DNA of 64,000 nt from Candidatus Onthenecus intestinigallinarum (GTDB taxonomy: Bacteria > Bacillota > Clostridia > Christensenellales > Aristaeellaceae), in the NCBI GenBank assembly GCA_018713325.1, contig DVFJ01000013.1, positions 32,639 to 96,638 on the forward strand, written 5' to 3'. Positions 56,800-64,000 of this stretch are shown piece after piece (position 1 is the first letter of the stretch; the number at the start of each line of letters is the position of its first letter). The notes under the pieces were generated by a model. That model ran no database searches, was not told the DNA's origin, and was given only the letters and a program-made list of their open reading frames with translations. Both the position numbers and the translations under genes were made by a program.

Positions 56800-56829
56800 A
56801 TGATACCACCGCCGCGCGCGCACTGTCAA
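56800..56829 (-). promoter_or_regulatory. ilv operon promoter
   Basis: On the minus strand TTGACA, 18 bp, TATCAT. Confidence 0.75.
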
Positions 56830-56838
56830 GCGGAATTT

Positions 56839-58350
56839 TCACTTCGACTCGCGCAGGGTGTACCACTCGGGGTAGGAGATGACGGTCAGCTCCAGATCCT
56901 CGGGCAGGCCGTAGAAGCGCTTGAACGTCATGGCCTCGGAGGGATCATAGGGGGAGGCGATCCACACGTAGCCGGGGTAGGGCAGCTCGGCGATGACTGC
57001 GGAGTGCGCGCCCTGTTCCACCTGCTCGTACAGGTAGGCGAGGCGTTCGGCCTGCGTGCGCGCGTTGAAGTAGTAGACGTGCAGCCACAGCGCCGCATAG
57101 AAGCAGGCGACCAGCGCCAGCGCCGCGTGCGCATGGGGCAGGCGCGCGCCCGCAAACGCCTCCTGCATCAGCAGCGTGCACAGCAGCGCCATGATGACGT
57201 ATGAGGGCAGGAAGCAGCGTCCGCCCACGGGCGTCACGGCGCTCAGCGGCGCCACGAGCACGAACACGCTCAGGTACAGCAGCAGGCAGCGGCGGCGCGT
57301 CGCGCCCTGCGGGAAGGACAGCAGCAGCACGACGCCCAGGCTGACGGCATAGAGCAGGCACAGCGCGGCCGTCAGGTGCGGCGTGTAGGCGCGCAGCGGC
57401 GCGTAGAGCGGGTGGAGCTTCTGCACGATGGGCCACAGCGGCATGCAGATGCAGTAATAGCGTGCGGCGGCCAGCAGGCGCGAGCGGTTTGCGCCCCGTT
57501 CGCGCACCGCCTGCGCCAGCAGTGCGACTGAGAAGGCCAGGAGCATCGGGATGCAGTCCAGCAGGAACGGGTACACCATGTCCGTGGCGAATGTGTTCCA
57601 GCAGGCGGCCAGCGCCTGAAGCGGAGCGTTCAGCAGGCTGATGGTCCGGCCGTAGCTGTCCCCGCCGCTGAAGATGACGCCATAGACCGAGTTGGAGAAC
57701 ATCAGTGCCGCGCCGCACACCGCGCCCAGCGAACACAGGAGCATGCCGTGGGCGCGCACGCCGCGGCGCAGGCCGTACAGGTACAGCCCCAGCGGCACGA
57801 CGCAGAAGAAGATCGTGACGTTCTCCATCAGCAGCGCGCCGGCCAGGCCCAGCACAAACAGCGCGGGCCACCAGGCGGGCCGCGGCGCGCGCGCGGGATC
57901 GAAGTCCGATACCAGCGCAAGCGCAGGCAGCAGAAACGCCGCGATCAGCGTCGCGGATGTGCCGTAGTTGGCAAATCCGGACACCCAGCCCAGCGTCTGG
58001 CGCGCGATGTTGGTGGGCAGCGCGCCCATCAGGCAGCACATGAGCAGCATCGCGCCCGTGCGCCGCTCGTGGGGCGCGTTCATCGCGGGCAGCAGCGTCA
58101 TGAGCGTCAGACAGATGCCCATGAACAGCGTCTTGAACAGCTGGCTGCGCGTCAGTCCGAGCACCAGCAGGTTGCCCAGGTAGCGGCCGTTTTCGCCGTC
58201 GAATCCGCGGCTGAGCAGGTCCAGTCCGCTCTGGCTGCCCCAACCCAGATCATCATGGACGTAGAGCACCATGGACGAGAGGACGAGGCAGACGCAGCAG
58301 ACAACCAATGTCAATGCCATGCGGGATGGTTTGACAGAGCGGAAAGACAT
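56839..58350 (-). CDS. DUF6056-like polytopic membrane protein (paralog)
   Basis: A 503-residue protein with about ten helices, paralogous to the gene at 39.0 kb. Shared landmarks: VHDDLGWGSQSGLDLLSRGF (PYVDDDWDWG in the paralog), NGRYLGNLLVLGLTRS, VSGFANYG, LMENVTIFF and the C-terminal FKRFYGLPEDLELTVISYPE. It is probably a GT-C-type envelope glycosyltransferase. Here it stands alone, unlike its paralog that sits next to an O-antigen-ligase-like gene. ATG 58350 follows AGGAGTG. Confidence 0.75.
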   Translation of the reverse strand: MSFRSVKPSRMALTLVVCCVCLVLSSMVLYVHDDLGWGSQSGLDLLSRGFDGENGRYLGNLLVLGLTRSQLFKTLFMGICLTLMTLLPAMNAPHERRTGAMLLMCCLMGALPTNIARQTLGWVSGFANYGTSATLIAAFLLPALALVSDFDPARAPRPAWWPALFVLGLAGALLMENVTIFFCVVPLGLYLYGLRRGVRAHGMLLCSLGAVCGAALMFSNSVYGVIFSGGDSYGRTISLLNAPLQALAACWNTFATDMVYPFLLDCIPMLLAFSVALLAQAVRERGANRSRLLAAARYYCICMPLWPIVQKLHPLYAPLRAYTPHLTAALCLLYAVSLGVVLLLSFPQGATRRRCLLLYLSVFVLVAPLSAVTPVGGRCFLPSYVIMALLCTLLMQEAFAGARLPHAHAALALVACFYAALWLHVYYFNARTQAERLAYLYEQVEQGAHSAVIAELPYPGYVWIASPYDPSEAMTFKRFYGLPEDLELTVISYPEWYTLRESK

Positions 58351-58446
58351 ACGATCACTCCTGTTTTTCATGCAGTAGCAGGACAAAGATGTGGTTCTCC
58401 ATATTGTACCATATTAGGAGGAGCTGCACAAGCCATCCATTCCGCC

Positions 58447-58475
58447 TTGATTTTCCTGCCGCCGGGCGGTATAAT
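58447..58475 (+). promoter_or_regulatory. Promoter of the fucosidase gene
   Basis: TTGATT, 17 bp, TATAAT. Confidence 0.75.
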
Positions 58476-58523
58476 GCCCAAAACAGACGAAACCGGCCCT
58501 TGGCCGGCAAGGGGGAATCCGAT

Positions 58524-59993
58524 TTGTACGACATGCAGCCATCGTTGCGGGAGATCGACCGGGTCGTCGCGGCGGGACCGTTTGCAGACTCTTGGGAGTC
58601 GCTGAGCGCCTTTCGCGTGCCGCGCTGGTATGAGGAGGCGAAGTTCGGCATCTTCATCCACTGGGGCGCATACAGCGTGCCGGCGTTCGGCAGCGAGTGG
58701 TACCCGCGCAACATGTACATCCAGGGCTCGCCGGAGTTCGAGCACCACGTGAAGACGTACGGTCCGCACAGCCGGTTCGGGTACAAGGACTTCATCCCGC
58801 TGTTTCGCGCGGAGCGGTTCGATCCCGAGGCGTGGGCGGAGCTGTTTGAGGCGGCGGGCGCGCGCTACGTCGTGCCCGTGGCCGAGCACCACGACGGCTT
58901 CCAGATGTATCGCAGCGACATCTCCCACTGGAACGCCTATGAGATGGGTCCCCGCCGCGACGTGCTGGGCGAGCTGAAGGCCGCCTGCGAGCGGCGCGGC
59001 CTGGCGCTGGGCGCGTCCACGCACCGCGCGGAGCACTGGTTCTTCCTGGGTCACGGCCGCGAGTTTGACAGCGACGTGCGCGAGCCCATGCAGCGCGGCG
59101 ACCTGTACTGGCCGGCCATGCCCGAGCCCGGCCACCACGACCTGTTCAGCGAGCCCGCGCCGACGCAGGAGTATCTGCAGGACTGGCTCGTGCGCACGTG
59201 CGAGCTGATCGACCGGTACCGGCCGCGCCTGCTGTACTTCGACTGGTGGATCCAGCACAGCGCGTTCAAGCCCTACCTGAAAAAGCTGGCGGCCTATTAC
59301 TACAACCGCGCCCGGGAGTGGGGCGTGGAGGTGGCCATCGACTACAAGCACGACGCCTTCTCCTTCGGCACGGCCGTGCCGGACGTGGAGCGCGGCCAGT
59401 TTGCCGACGTCAAGCCCTACTTCTGGCAGACGGATACCGCCGTCGCGCTCAACTCCTGGTGCTACACCGAGCACAACGACTTCCGGCCCTATCAGGACAT
59501 CCTGCAGGACCTGGTGGACATCGTCAGCAAGAACGGCTGCCTGCTGCTCAACGTGGGGCCGCGGGCGGACGGCACGATCTGCGAGGAGGACCGGCAGGTG
59601 CTGCTGGGCATCGGCCGCTGGCTGCGCGTCAACGGCGAGGCGATCTACGGCGCGCGCCCGTGGCGCATGTACGGCGAGGGGCCGACGCAGGTCGTCGAGG
59701 GGCAGTTCTCCGACGGCATTCAAAAGCACTTCACGCCTGCGGACTGGCGCTTTACCACGCGCGGCGGCTTCCTGTACGCCACGGCGCTCAAGCGCAGCGC
59801 GGACGGACGCTACGCCATCCGCGCGCTGGGCGAGCGCGACGCATCGAAGGTCGCCAACTTCCACGCGATCATCCGCGAGGTGACGACACTGGAGGGCCCG
59901 GCCGTCTCCTGGCGGCGCGACGAGGAGGCGCTGCACCTGCACACCGACGCGCCCGGCGACACGCCGCTCACATTCAGGCTGCGCATTGACTGA
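58524..59993 (+). CDS. GH29 alpha-L-fucosidase
   Basis: A 489-residue GH29 enzyme. KFGIFIHWGAYSVPAF and VPVAEHHDGFQMYRSDIS are the family substrate-pocket blocks; the nucleophile is D240 in LLYFDWWIQ. NGCLLLNVGPRADGTI is the conserved C-terminal barrel segment. No signal peptide, so it would act on imported fucosyl oligosaccharides. Start TTG 58524 is six bases after AAGGGGGA; the next ATG (58533) is too far from it. The damaged sugar permeases at 61-62 kb may once have fed it. Confidence 0.93.
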   Translation: MYDMQPSLREIDRVVAAGPFADSWESLSAFRVPRWYEEAKFGIFIHWGAYSVPAFGSEWYPRNMYIQGSPEFEHHVKTYGPHSRFGYKDFIPLFRAERFDPEAWAELFEAAGARYVVPVAEHHDGFQMYRSDISHWNAYEMGPRRDVLGELKAACERRGLALGASTHRAEHWFFLGHGREFDSDVREPMQRGDLYWPAMPEPGHHDLFSEPAPTQEYLQDWLVRTCELIDRYRPRLLYFDWWIQHSAFKPYLKKLAAYYYNRAREWGVEVAIDYKHDAFSFGTAVPDVERGQFADVKPYFWQTDTAVALNSWCYTEHNDFRPYQDILQDLVDIVSKNGCLLLNVGPRADGTICEEDRQVLLGIGRWLRVNGEAIYGARPWRMYGEGPTQVVEGQFSDGIQKHFTPADWRFTTRGGFLYATALKRSADGRYAIRALGERDASKVANFHAIIREVTTLEGPAVSWRRDEEALHLHTDAPGDTPLTFRLRID

Positions 59994-59997
59994 CGAA

Positions 59998-60031
59998 AAC
60001 CGGGCCGGTCCCCAAGGGACCGGCCCGGTTT
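59998..60031. terminator. Bidirectional terminator
   Basis: CCGGGCCGGTCCC and GGGACCGGCCCGG pair around CAA with A and T flanks; convergent genes. Confidence 0.8.
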
Positions 60032-60037
60032 GGCGTT

Positions 60038-60403
60038 TCAGGGCTCGTCCGGCGCGCTGCGCAGCACGGCCGACATCGGCCGGCCCTTGGCCAGCTCGTC
60101 GACCAGCTTGTCCAGGCGGCGGATCTCGCGCATCAGCGGGTCCTCGATCTGCTCCACGCGCACGCCGCACACCGTGCCGCGAATGAGCTCCCGGTTCGGG
60201 TGCGGATGCGGCGCATCCCGGAAGAACGCGCCGTACGTCACATCCGACGCGGCCAGCGCGCGCACGTCCTGCGGCGCATAGCCCGTCAGCTAGGAGATGA
60301 CCGCGTCGACCTCCTCCTGCGTGCGGCCCTTGCGCACGGCCTTGGCGACCAGCAGCGGATAGACCGCCGCAAGGCGCATGGCGTAGACCTTTTCAGGCTG
60401 CAT
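60038..60403 (-). pseudogene. DUF2200 protein interrupted by an amber codon
   Basis: Read through, the frame gives a complete DUF2200 protein of 121 residues: MQPEKVYAMRLAAVYPLLVA at the start and RGTVCGVRVEQIEDPLMREI near the end. Codon 38 (minus strand of 60290-60292) is TAG where the family has the Trp of the WLTGY motif (TGG). A single G-to-A change explains it. The start is intact with GGAGGG upstream, so the event is recent, or a sequencing error. Function of the family is unknown. Confidence 0.8.
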
Positions 60404-60421
60404 GGCGTGCCCTCCGCGCGC

Positions 60422-60872
60422 TCAGAAGCGCAGGCTCAGGCAGCTCAGGCCGCCGTCGATCTTGCGGAACTCGGACGTATCCACCGTCAGCACGGGATAG
60501 CCCAGGCCCTCCACGGCCGCCTTGACCGCCGGATAGCCCTCCGGCACGATCACCGTGCCGTTGACCCAGATGCAGTTGGCCGCGTAGGCCTCGGCCTCGG
60601 GGATCTGCACGCGGTGGTAGCCCTGGAAACAGGGCTTGTCCGTAAACTCGCCCGAGACGAGCAGATTGCCGTTCTCCAGATAGTTCACGCCGGTCTTGAG
60701 GTGGAGCACCTTCTCCAGCGGCACCTGCTCGCAGGCAAAGCCGTAGCGGTCCAGGATGGCGGCAAACTGCGCGATGCCCTCCGCATTGGTGCGCGCGGAC
60801 AGGCCGACGTAGAACGTGTCGCCGACCATCATCACGTCGCCGCCCTCCAGCGTGCCCGGCGCGCTGATGAAT
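60422..60872 (-). pseudogene. Dimethylarginine dimethylaminohydrolase, 5' part missing
   Basis: The C-terminal half of a DDAH/arginine-deiminase-fold enzyme: LEGGDVMMVGDTFYVGLSAR, the catalytic His in VLHLKTGVNYLENG, and the catalytic Cys in DGGLSCLSLRF at the end. The N-terminal half is absent: sequence similarity stops at about 60870, where an in-frame TGA follows and the plus-strand permease fragment begins. The fragment has no proper start codon or ribosome binding site and is probably not functional. Confidence 0.82.
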
Positions 60873-61364
60873 CAGCTGCTCGTCATGCTGGGCGGTCAGC
60901 CCATCGCCTGGCTCAAGTACAACCGCTGGACGGCCATGTTCGCCATGGTGCTGCTGTGCTGCTGGCGCTGGACCGGCATGAACATCCTCTATTATATGGC
61001 CGGCCTCAAGTCCATCCCCGGCGAGCTGTACGAGGCGGCGGAGATCGACGGCGCGGGCGCCGTGCAGAAGTTCCTGCACGTGGGCTGGCCGCTGCTCAAG
61101 CCCACGACGATCTATGTGCTGACGATCTCGATCTATGCGGGCCTGTCGATGTTCACCGAGAGCCTGATGATCTTCGGCACGAACAATTCGCCCAAGAACT
61201 ACGGCCTGACCATCGTCGGCTACCTGTACCGCTACGGCTTTGAGCGGGTCGACAAGTTCGGATTCGCCAGCGCCGTGGGCCTGGTGCTGCTGGCCGGCGC
61301 GATGGTCATCACCGTCGCGCAGCTGTACATCACCGGCACCATCGGCCGGCGGAAGGAGGCGTGA
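60861..61364 (+). pseudogene. Sugar ABC permease (MalF type), 5' part missing
   Basis: The C-terminal half of a binding-protein-dependent permease: helices from FAMVLLCCWRWTGMNILYYM onward and the EAA loop ELYEAAEIDGAGAVQKFLHV that contacts the ATPase. Residues before ALMNQLLVML are missing; the gene abuts the truncated DDAH gene at about 60.87 kb. No substrate-binding-protein gene is present. It is six bases upstream of the second permease gene. Confidence 0.85.
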
Positions 61365-61370
61365 TGTCCC

Positions 61371-62242
61371 ATGAAGAGAGAAAGACGCGCCTATCACCTG
61401 ACAAGCCGCATCTTCCTGATGGCGTTTTTCGGTATCCTCGCGCTGTTGATCCTCATCCCGCTGTATGCGCTGCTGTTGGGCACGTTCAAGGGCGGCGCGG
61501 AGCTGTTCGTCAGCGGCCTGAACCTGGACCCCACGCCTGAAAAGCTGCACCTGCGCGCCTGGCGCTACCTCTTCACGGGCGTGATGAGCAACGGCGAATA
61601 CCAGCCGCACGACTACTTCCTCTGGTACCGCAACAGCTTCATGCTCGTCATCGTGCAGGGCTCGTTGACGCTGCTCATCTCCTCGATGGTCGCCTACGGC
61701 TTTTCCAAGTACAACTTCCGGGGCAAGAACTTCCTGTTCCTGTGCGTGCTGCTCGTCATGATGATCCCCCTGGAGATCCTCATGCTGCCCATGTACACGC
61801 AGATCAACGCCATGGGCATGCGCGACAGCTATGTCGGCGTGATGCTGCCGTTCCTGGCCAACATGAGCGCGATCTTCTTCTTCAAGCAGTTCCTGGAGGG
61901 CGTGCCCATCGACCTGCTGGACGCCGGGCGCGTGGATGGCTGTACGGAGTACGGCATCTTCTTCCGGATCATCGCGCCCATCATGAAGCCCGCCTATGCC
62001 TCCATAGCGGTGCTGGTGGGCATGGGCGCATGGAACGGCCTGCTCTGGCCGCTGCTCGTGCTCTCCAGCATGGACAATACACCATCCCCCTGGGCCTGAA
62101 CACGCTGTTCACGCCCTACGGCAACAACTACGACCTGATGATCACCGGCTCATGCTTTGCGCTGCTTCCGCTGCTGCTGCTCTACCTGCTGGCGCAGCGA
62201 TTCATCATCGAGGGCATGACCGCGGGCTCGGTCAAGGGCTGA
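61371..62242 (+). pseudogene. Sugar ABC permease (MalG type), frameshifted
   Basis: The intact frame starts at 61371 and contains the EAA loop PIDLLDAGRVDGCTEYGIFF. After VLSSMDN (about 62077) the natural continuation YTIPLGLNTLFTPYGNNYDL is in the next frame, ending in IEGMTAGSVKG at 62242. A single lost base explains it; as written, the protein stops at 62099 after an unrelated tail. Full length would be about 290 residues. Either a sequencing error or decay of a carbohydrate importer. Confidence 0.85.
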
Positions 62243-62407
62243 AAGCGAAAACCCCCGCTCCATTGGCTTAACAGTGATAAGGAACTAAATCACTTATCAA
62301 CTGTTAGCTGACGGTTTTCGGGTGCATACGAAACTCCCGCCTGATTCCTAACAGGAATCAGGCGGGAGTTTTTCTTGTTAACAGAGCCAATATTGGAGGA
62401 TAGCATT
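62243..62407. other. Boundary region, no gene
   Basis: Base composition changes abruptly from GC-rich to AT-rich here. It holds an imperfect inverted repeat (TAACAGTGATAAG at 62269-62281 and CTTATCAACTGTTA at 62293-62306) and the terminator at 62332. Probably the end of an inserted element. Confidence 0.55.
62332..62374 (+). terminator. Strong terminator
   Basis: A perfect 17-bp stem (AACTCCCGCCTGATTCC and its complement) around TAACA, then TTTTC. Confidence 0.85.
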
Positions 62408-62662
62408 ATGAAAACATTACTTTCCTGTGAATTTAACATGGATACCGGCTGTGTGGAACTGAAATATTCTAACGGAAGCATAATTTCCATTAACTGTACC
62501 GCTGTTGAGGATGAGGTGGCAAACAGCCGTTTCCAGCGGTCTGAACTGGACTGGCTCATCTACAACGATCCGCTGTCCTATGCAGAATTGATTTTGAATG
62601 GCGATCCGGAAGAATACCTGCGAACCGTAACAGAGACTCCACAGTTGGATTTCGATTCATAA
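62408..62662 (+). CDS. DUF6061 family small protein
   Basis: An 84-residue protein that resembles DUF6061: LLSCEFNMDTGCVELKYSNG and QRSELDWLIYNDPLSYAELI. Such proteins are common accessory genes on integrative elements of gut Clostridia; function unknown. GGAGGA precedes the ATG. Codon use is balanced, unlike the GC-rich chromosome to the left. Confidence 0.75.
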   Translation: MKTLLSCEFNMDTGCVELKYSNGSIISINCTAVEDEVANSRFQRSELDWLIYNDPLSYAELILNGDPEEYLRTVTETPQLDFDS

Positions 62663-62664
62663 GC

Positions 62665-62713
62665 AAAGCCGCCAGAGGCACATCCATGAGATGCTGCTTC
62701 TGGCGGCTTTTTA
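62665..62713. terminator. Bidirectional terminator
   Basis: AAAGCCGCCAG and CTGGCGGCTTT pair with a long internal region; it overlaps the stop of the convergent XRE gene. Confidence 0.75.
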
Positions 62714-63022
62714 CATTTTGTCAATCAGAGCAAACACTACCGCTTGTTGCTCTTCACTCAATCTCGACCATCGTTCAAGGAGCCTTCTTTGCGAATCAGT
62801 CAGAGAAACTGGTGAATCTTCTTCTGCAAACAGCTGAGAAAGCGTGATGCCAAAAGCCGTGCAGATTTTTTCCAACGACGGAATAGTGGGAACCATATTC
62901 TTGCGATACCACGAGGAGATCGTAGACTGCGGCAAACCAGAGCGTTCTGCAAGCTGATACTCCGTCCAGCCCCGCTCCTCTCGATATGTGGTTATGGCAG
63001 AGAGAATATCTTTCACCTGCAT
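62711..63022 (-). CDS. XRE family transcriptional regulator
   Basis: About 103 residues. The helix-turn-helix is TEYQLAERSGLPQSTISSWY followed by TIPSLEKICTAFGITLSQLF; a C-terminal helix ends in ALIDKM. The ATG at 63022 is directly after AAAGGGGTG, so the GTG at 63016 with correct spacing may be the true start. It likely represses the divergent promoter at 63068 and itself. Confidence 0.87.
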   Translation of the reverse strand: MQVKDILSAITTYREERGWTEYQLAERSGLPQSTISSWYRKNMVPTIPSLEKICTAFGITLSQLFAEEDSPVSLTDSQRRLLERWSRLSEEQQAVVFALIDKM

Positions 63023-63067
63023 CACCCCTTTGCTTGCGTTCTTCGTAAATTATACTTTTGTTTGTCG

Positions 63068-63096
63068 TTGCTCTTTAATAATTTTAGTCGTATAAT
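63068..63096 (+). promoter_or_regulatory. Promoter of the SLOG gene
   Basis: TTGCTC, 17 bp, TATAAT. A minus-strand TATAAT (63049-63054) for the XRE gene lies just upstream. Confidence 0.65.
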
Positions 63097-63135
63097 TTTA
63101 ACGATATGCACAAGTAAAAGAGGGGAATGATTTCA

Positions 63136-63600
63136 GTGAGACAGAAGAGCTGCTTCTTTATTGGGCATAGAGAAACACCGGAAGAAATTTATCCAGTGCT
63201 ATGCGCCACTGTTGAGGAGCATATAGTCCGCTACGGCGTTACCGAATTTATTGTTGGTCATTATGGATGTTTTGACGGTTTTGCGGCAAAAGCCGTAAAA
63301 ACCGCAAAACAAACCCATCCAGAAGTCGAATTGACATTATTGCTGCCGTACCATCCAGCAGAGCGCCCGATTCCTGTACCGGATGGATTTGACAGTACCT
63401 ACTATCCTCCAGGGATGGAAAATGTCCCTCGTAAGGTTGCTATTGTCAGGGCAAATCGGTATATGGTCGATCATACTGATTTCCTCATTGCCTATGCGTG
63501 GCACCCTGCCAGCAATGCAAGAGATCTTCTCGAATATGCAAGAAAAAGAGAGGGCAAGGGATTAATCCATGTGACAGCCTTGCCCCATAACGATTTATAG
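63136..63600 (+). CDS. SLOG/DUF1273-like protein
   Basis: About 154 residues from GTG 63136, which is better spaced from AGAGGGG than the ATG at 63127. FFIGHRETPEEIYPVLCATV and IVGHYGCFDGFAAKAVKTAK match the SLOG (YpsA-like) nucleotide-binding fold; IAYAWHPASNARDLLEYARK closes it. SLOG proteins are thought to bind or process nucleotide-derived signals and are frequent in defence-related loci. Function here is unproven. Confidence 0.78.
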   Translation: MRQKSCFFIGHRETPEEIYPVLCATVEEHIVRYGVTEFIVGHYGCFDGFAAKAVKTAKQTHPEVELTLLLPYHPAERPIPVPDGFDSTYYPPGMENVPRKVAIVRANRYMVDHTDFLIAYAWHPASNARDLLEYARKREGKGLIHVTALPHNDL

Positions 63601-63603
63601 AAA

Positions 63604-63653
63604 AAAGTCATTACTTTTATATAGTTTTTTATCTTGCGAAAAGTAATGACTTT
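63604..63653. repeat. Perfect 15-bp inverted repeat
   Basis: AAAGTCATTACTTTT (63604-63618) and AAAAGTAATGACTTT (63639-63653), 20 bp apart. The right arm lies between -35 and -10 of the promoter that follows. Confidence 0.85.
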
Positions 63654-63663
63654 GTGATAAAAT
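63634..63663 (+). promoter_or_regulatory. Promoter of the phd-hsdM unit
   Basis: TTGCGA, 18 bp, TAAAAT, with the right arm of the inverted repeat in the spacer. Confidence 0.55.
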
Positions 63664-63698
63664 TAAATCGTCATATTTTGCCGAAAAGAGGTGGTTTT

Positions 63699-63902
63699 GT
63701 GGCGAAAAAGAGGTCCGCTTCTACCGTGACGCCGGATTACGAAGCAATTACATCATTTCAAAAAGGCCAGGCTTCACGCATTTTTAAGGAAGTGAACGAG
63801 CAGGACAAAGTTTTGATTGTCAGCAAGCAAAACAAGCCGCAGAACGTCGTTATCTCATACGAACGGTATAAGAGACTCAGGGAAGAGGGAGCAGATATAT
63901 GA
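63699..63902 (+). CDS. Phd/YefM-like antitoxin domain protein
   Basis: About 67 residues from GTG 63699 (AAGAGGTGG upstream). The sequence [20 protein letters not shown] and [20 protein letters not shown] follows the Phd/YefM antitoxin pattern, a DNA-binding N-terminus ending in a short C-terminal helix. No toxin gene follows; instead its stop overlaps the hsdM start (ATGA). It may autoregulate the restriction-modification operon through the inverted repeat upstream. Confidence 0.75.
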   Translation: MAKKRSASTVTPDYEAITSFQKGQASRIFKEVNEQDKVLIVSKQNKPQNVVISYERYKRLREEGADI

Positions 63903-64000
63903 ACATCAATGAACAGGCCAATTTTATATGGAGCATAGCCGATTTGCTGCGTGGCGATTTCAAACAGAGCGAATACGGCAAGGTGATTCTGCCCTTTACT
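63899..64000 (+). CDS. hsdM: Type I restriction-modification methyltransferase HsdM (3' partial)
   Basis: Only the first 34 codons are in the window: [20 protein letters not shown], then YGKVILPFT, the typical N-terminus of an HsdM subunit of a type I system. The ATG overlaps the antitoxin stop, implying translational coupling. hsdS and hsdR are expected beyond the right edge. Confidence 0.88.
   Translation, partial: MNINEQANFIWSIADLLRGDFKQSEYGKVILPFT

Overview
The window reads as chromosome of a GC-rich Bacillota of the Clostridia type, probably a gut anaerobe. The evidence is T-box leaders in front of leuS and ilvB, SD-led genes with many GTG and TTG starts, AdhE, formate-THF ligase, GlgC/GlgD/GlgA, DUF1540, DUF1858, QueT and NiaR. 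Codons are strongly G/C at the third position, which creates many long antisense shadow frames. The order cannot be fixed from sequence alone; a high-GC Oscillospirales- or Christensenellales-like lineage is a guess.

1-6.9 kb: end of a GT2-GtrA glycosyltransferase, a secreted CapA-like protein, a DUF1858 protein, a noncoding DnaA-box cluster, argS, a DUF815 ATPase, a small Cys-rich DUF1540 protein, and queT behind a candidate preQ1-III riboswitch. 7-11.8 kb: a MacB-like ABC exporter (ATPase, FtsX permease, HlyD-like adaptor) with a TetR regulator. 11.8-18.1 kb: methyltransferase, GNAT, an adhE/APH-kinase/[2Fe-2S] operon with two Rex-like operators at its promoter, and a NYN nuclease with two OST-HTH domains. 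18.3-21.4 kb: hydrolase, DUF2264, DUF3788, GNAT. 21.5-26.3 kb: operon fhs-lrp-aminotransferase, divergent niaR, a frameshifted membrane-anchored gene and tRNA-Thr. 26.4-33.2 kb: T-box leuS, an internally duplicated membrane protein, a GH13 enzyme and a YugP-type metallopeptidase.

33.2-38.9 kb: copA-csoR copper operon in which a C-terminal CopZ domain also has its own internal ribosome binding site; then kduD-kduI divergent from an AraC regulator. 39-42.8 kb: two polytopic membrane proteins (DUF6056-like and O-antigen-ligase-like) and rsmI. 42.9-47.1 kb: glycogen genes glgC-glgD and glgA, the last with a Lys/Ala-rich repeat tail. 47.7-51.4 kb: small membrane protein, two secreted YbjN-like proteins, an MFS exporter and a glutamate-5-kinase-like enzyme. 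51.4-56.8 kb: ilvB-ilvN-ilvC-ilvD behind a T-box whose specifier reads ATC (Ile). 56.8-62.2 kb: second DUF6056-like protein, GH29 fucosidase, then a run of damaged genes: DUF2200 with an amber codon at a conserved Trp, a 5'-truncated dimethylarginine hydrolase abutting a 5'-truncated sugar permease, and a frameshifted second permease.

62.24-64 kb: base composition drops sharply and accessory genes begin (DUF6061, XRE regulator, SLOG protein, a Phd/YefM-like antitoxin overlapping the start of hsdM). This looks like the edge of a mobile or defence island that continues past the window.

The signals judged most worth follow-up are the DnaA-box cluster, the internal copZ start inside copA, the glgA tail, and the Phd-hsdM unit with a perfect 15-bp inverted repeat in its promoter.
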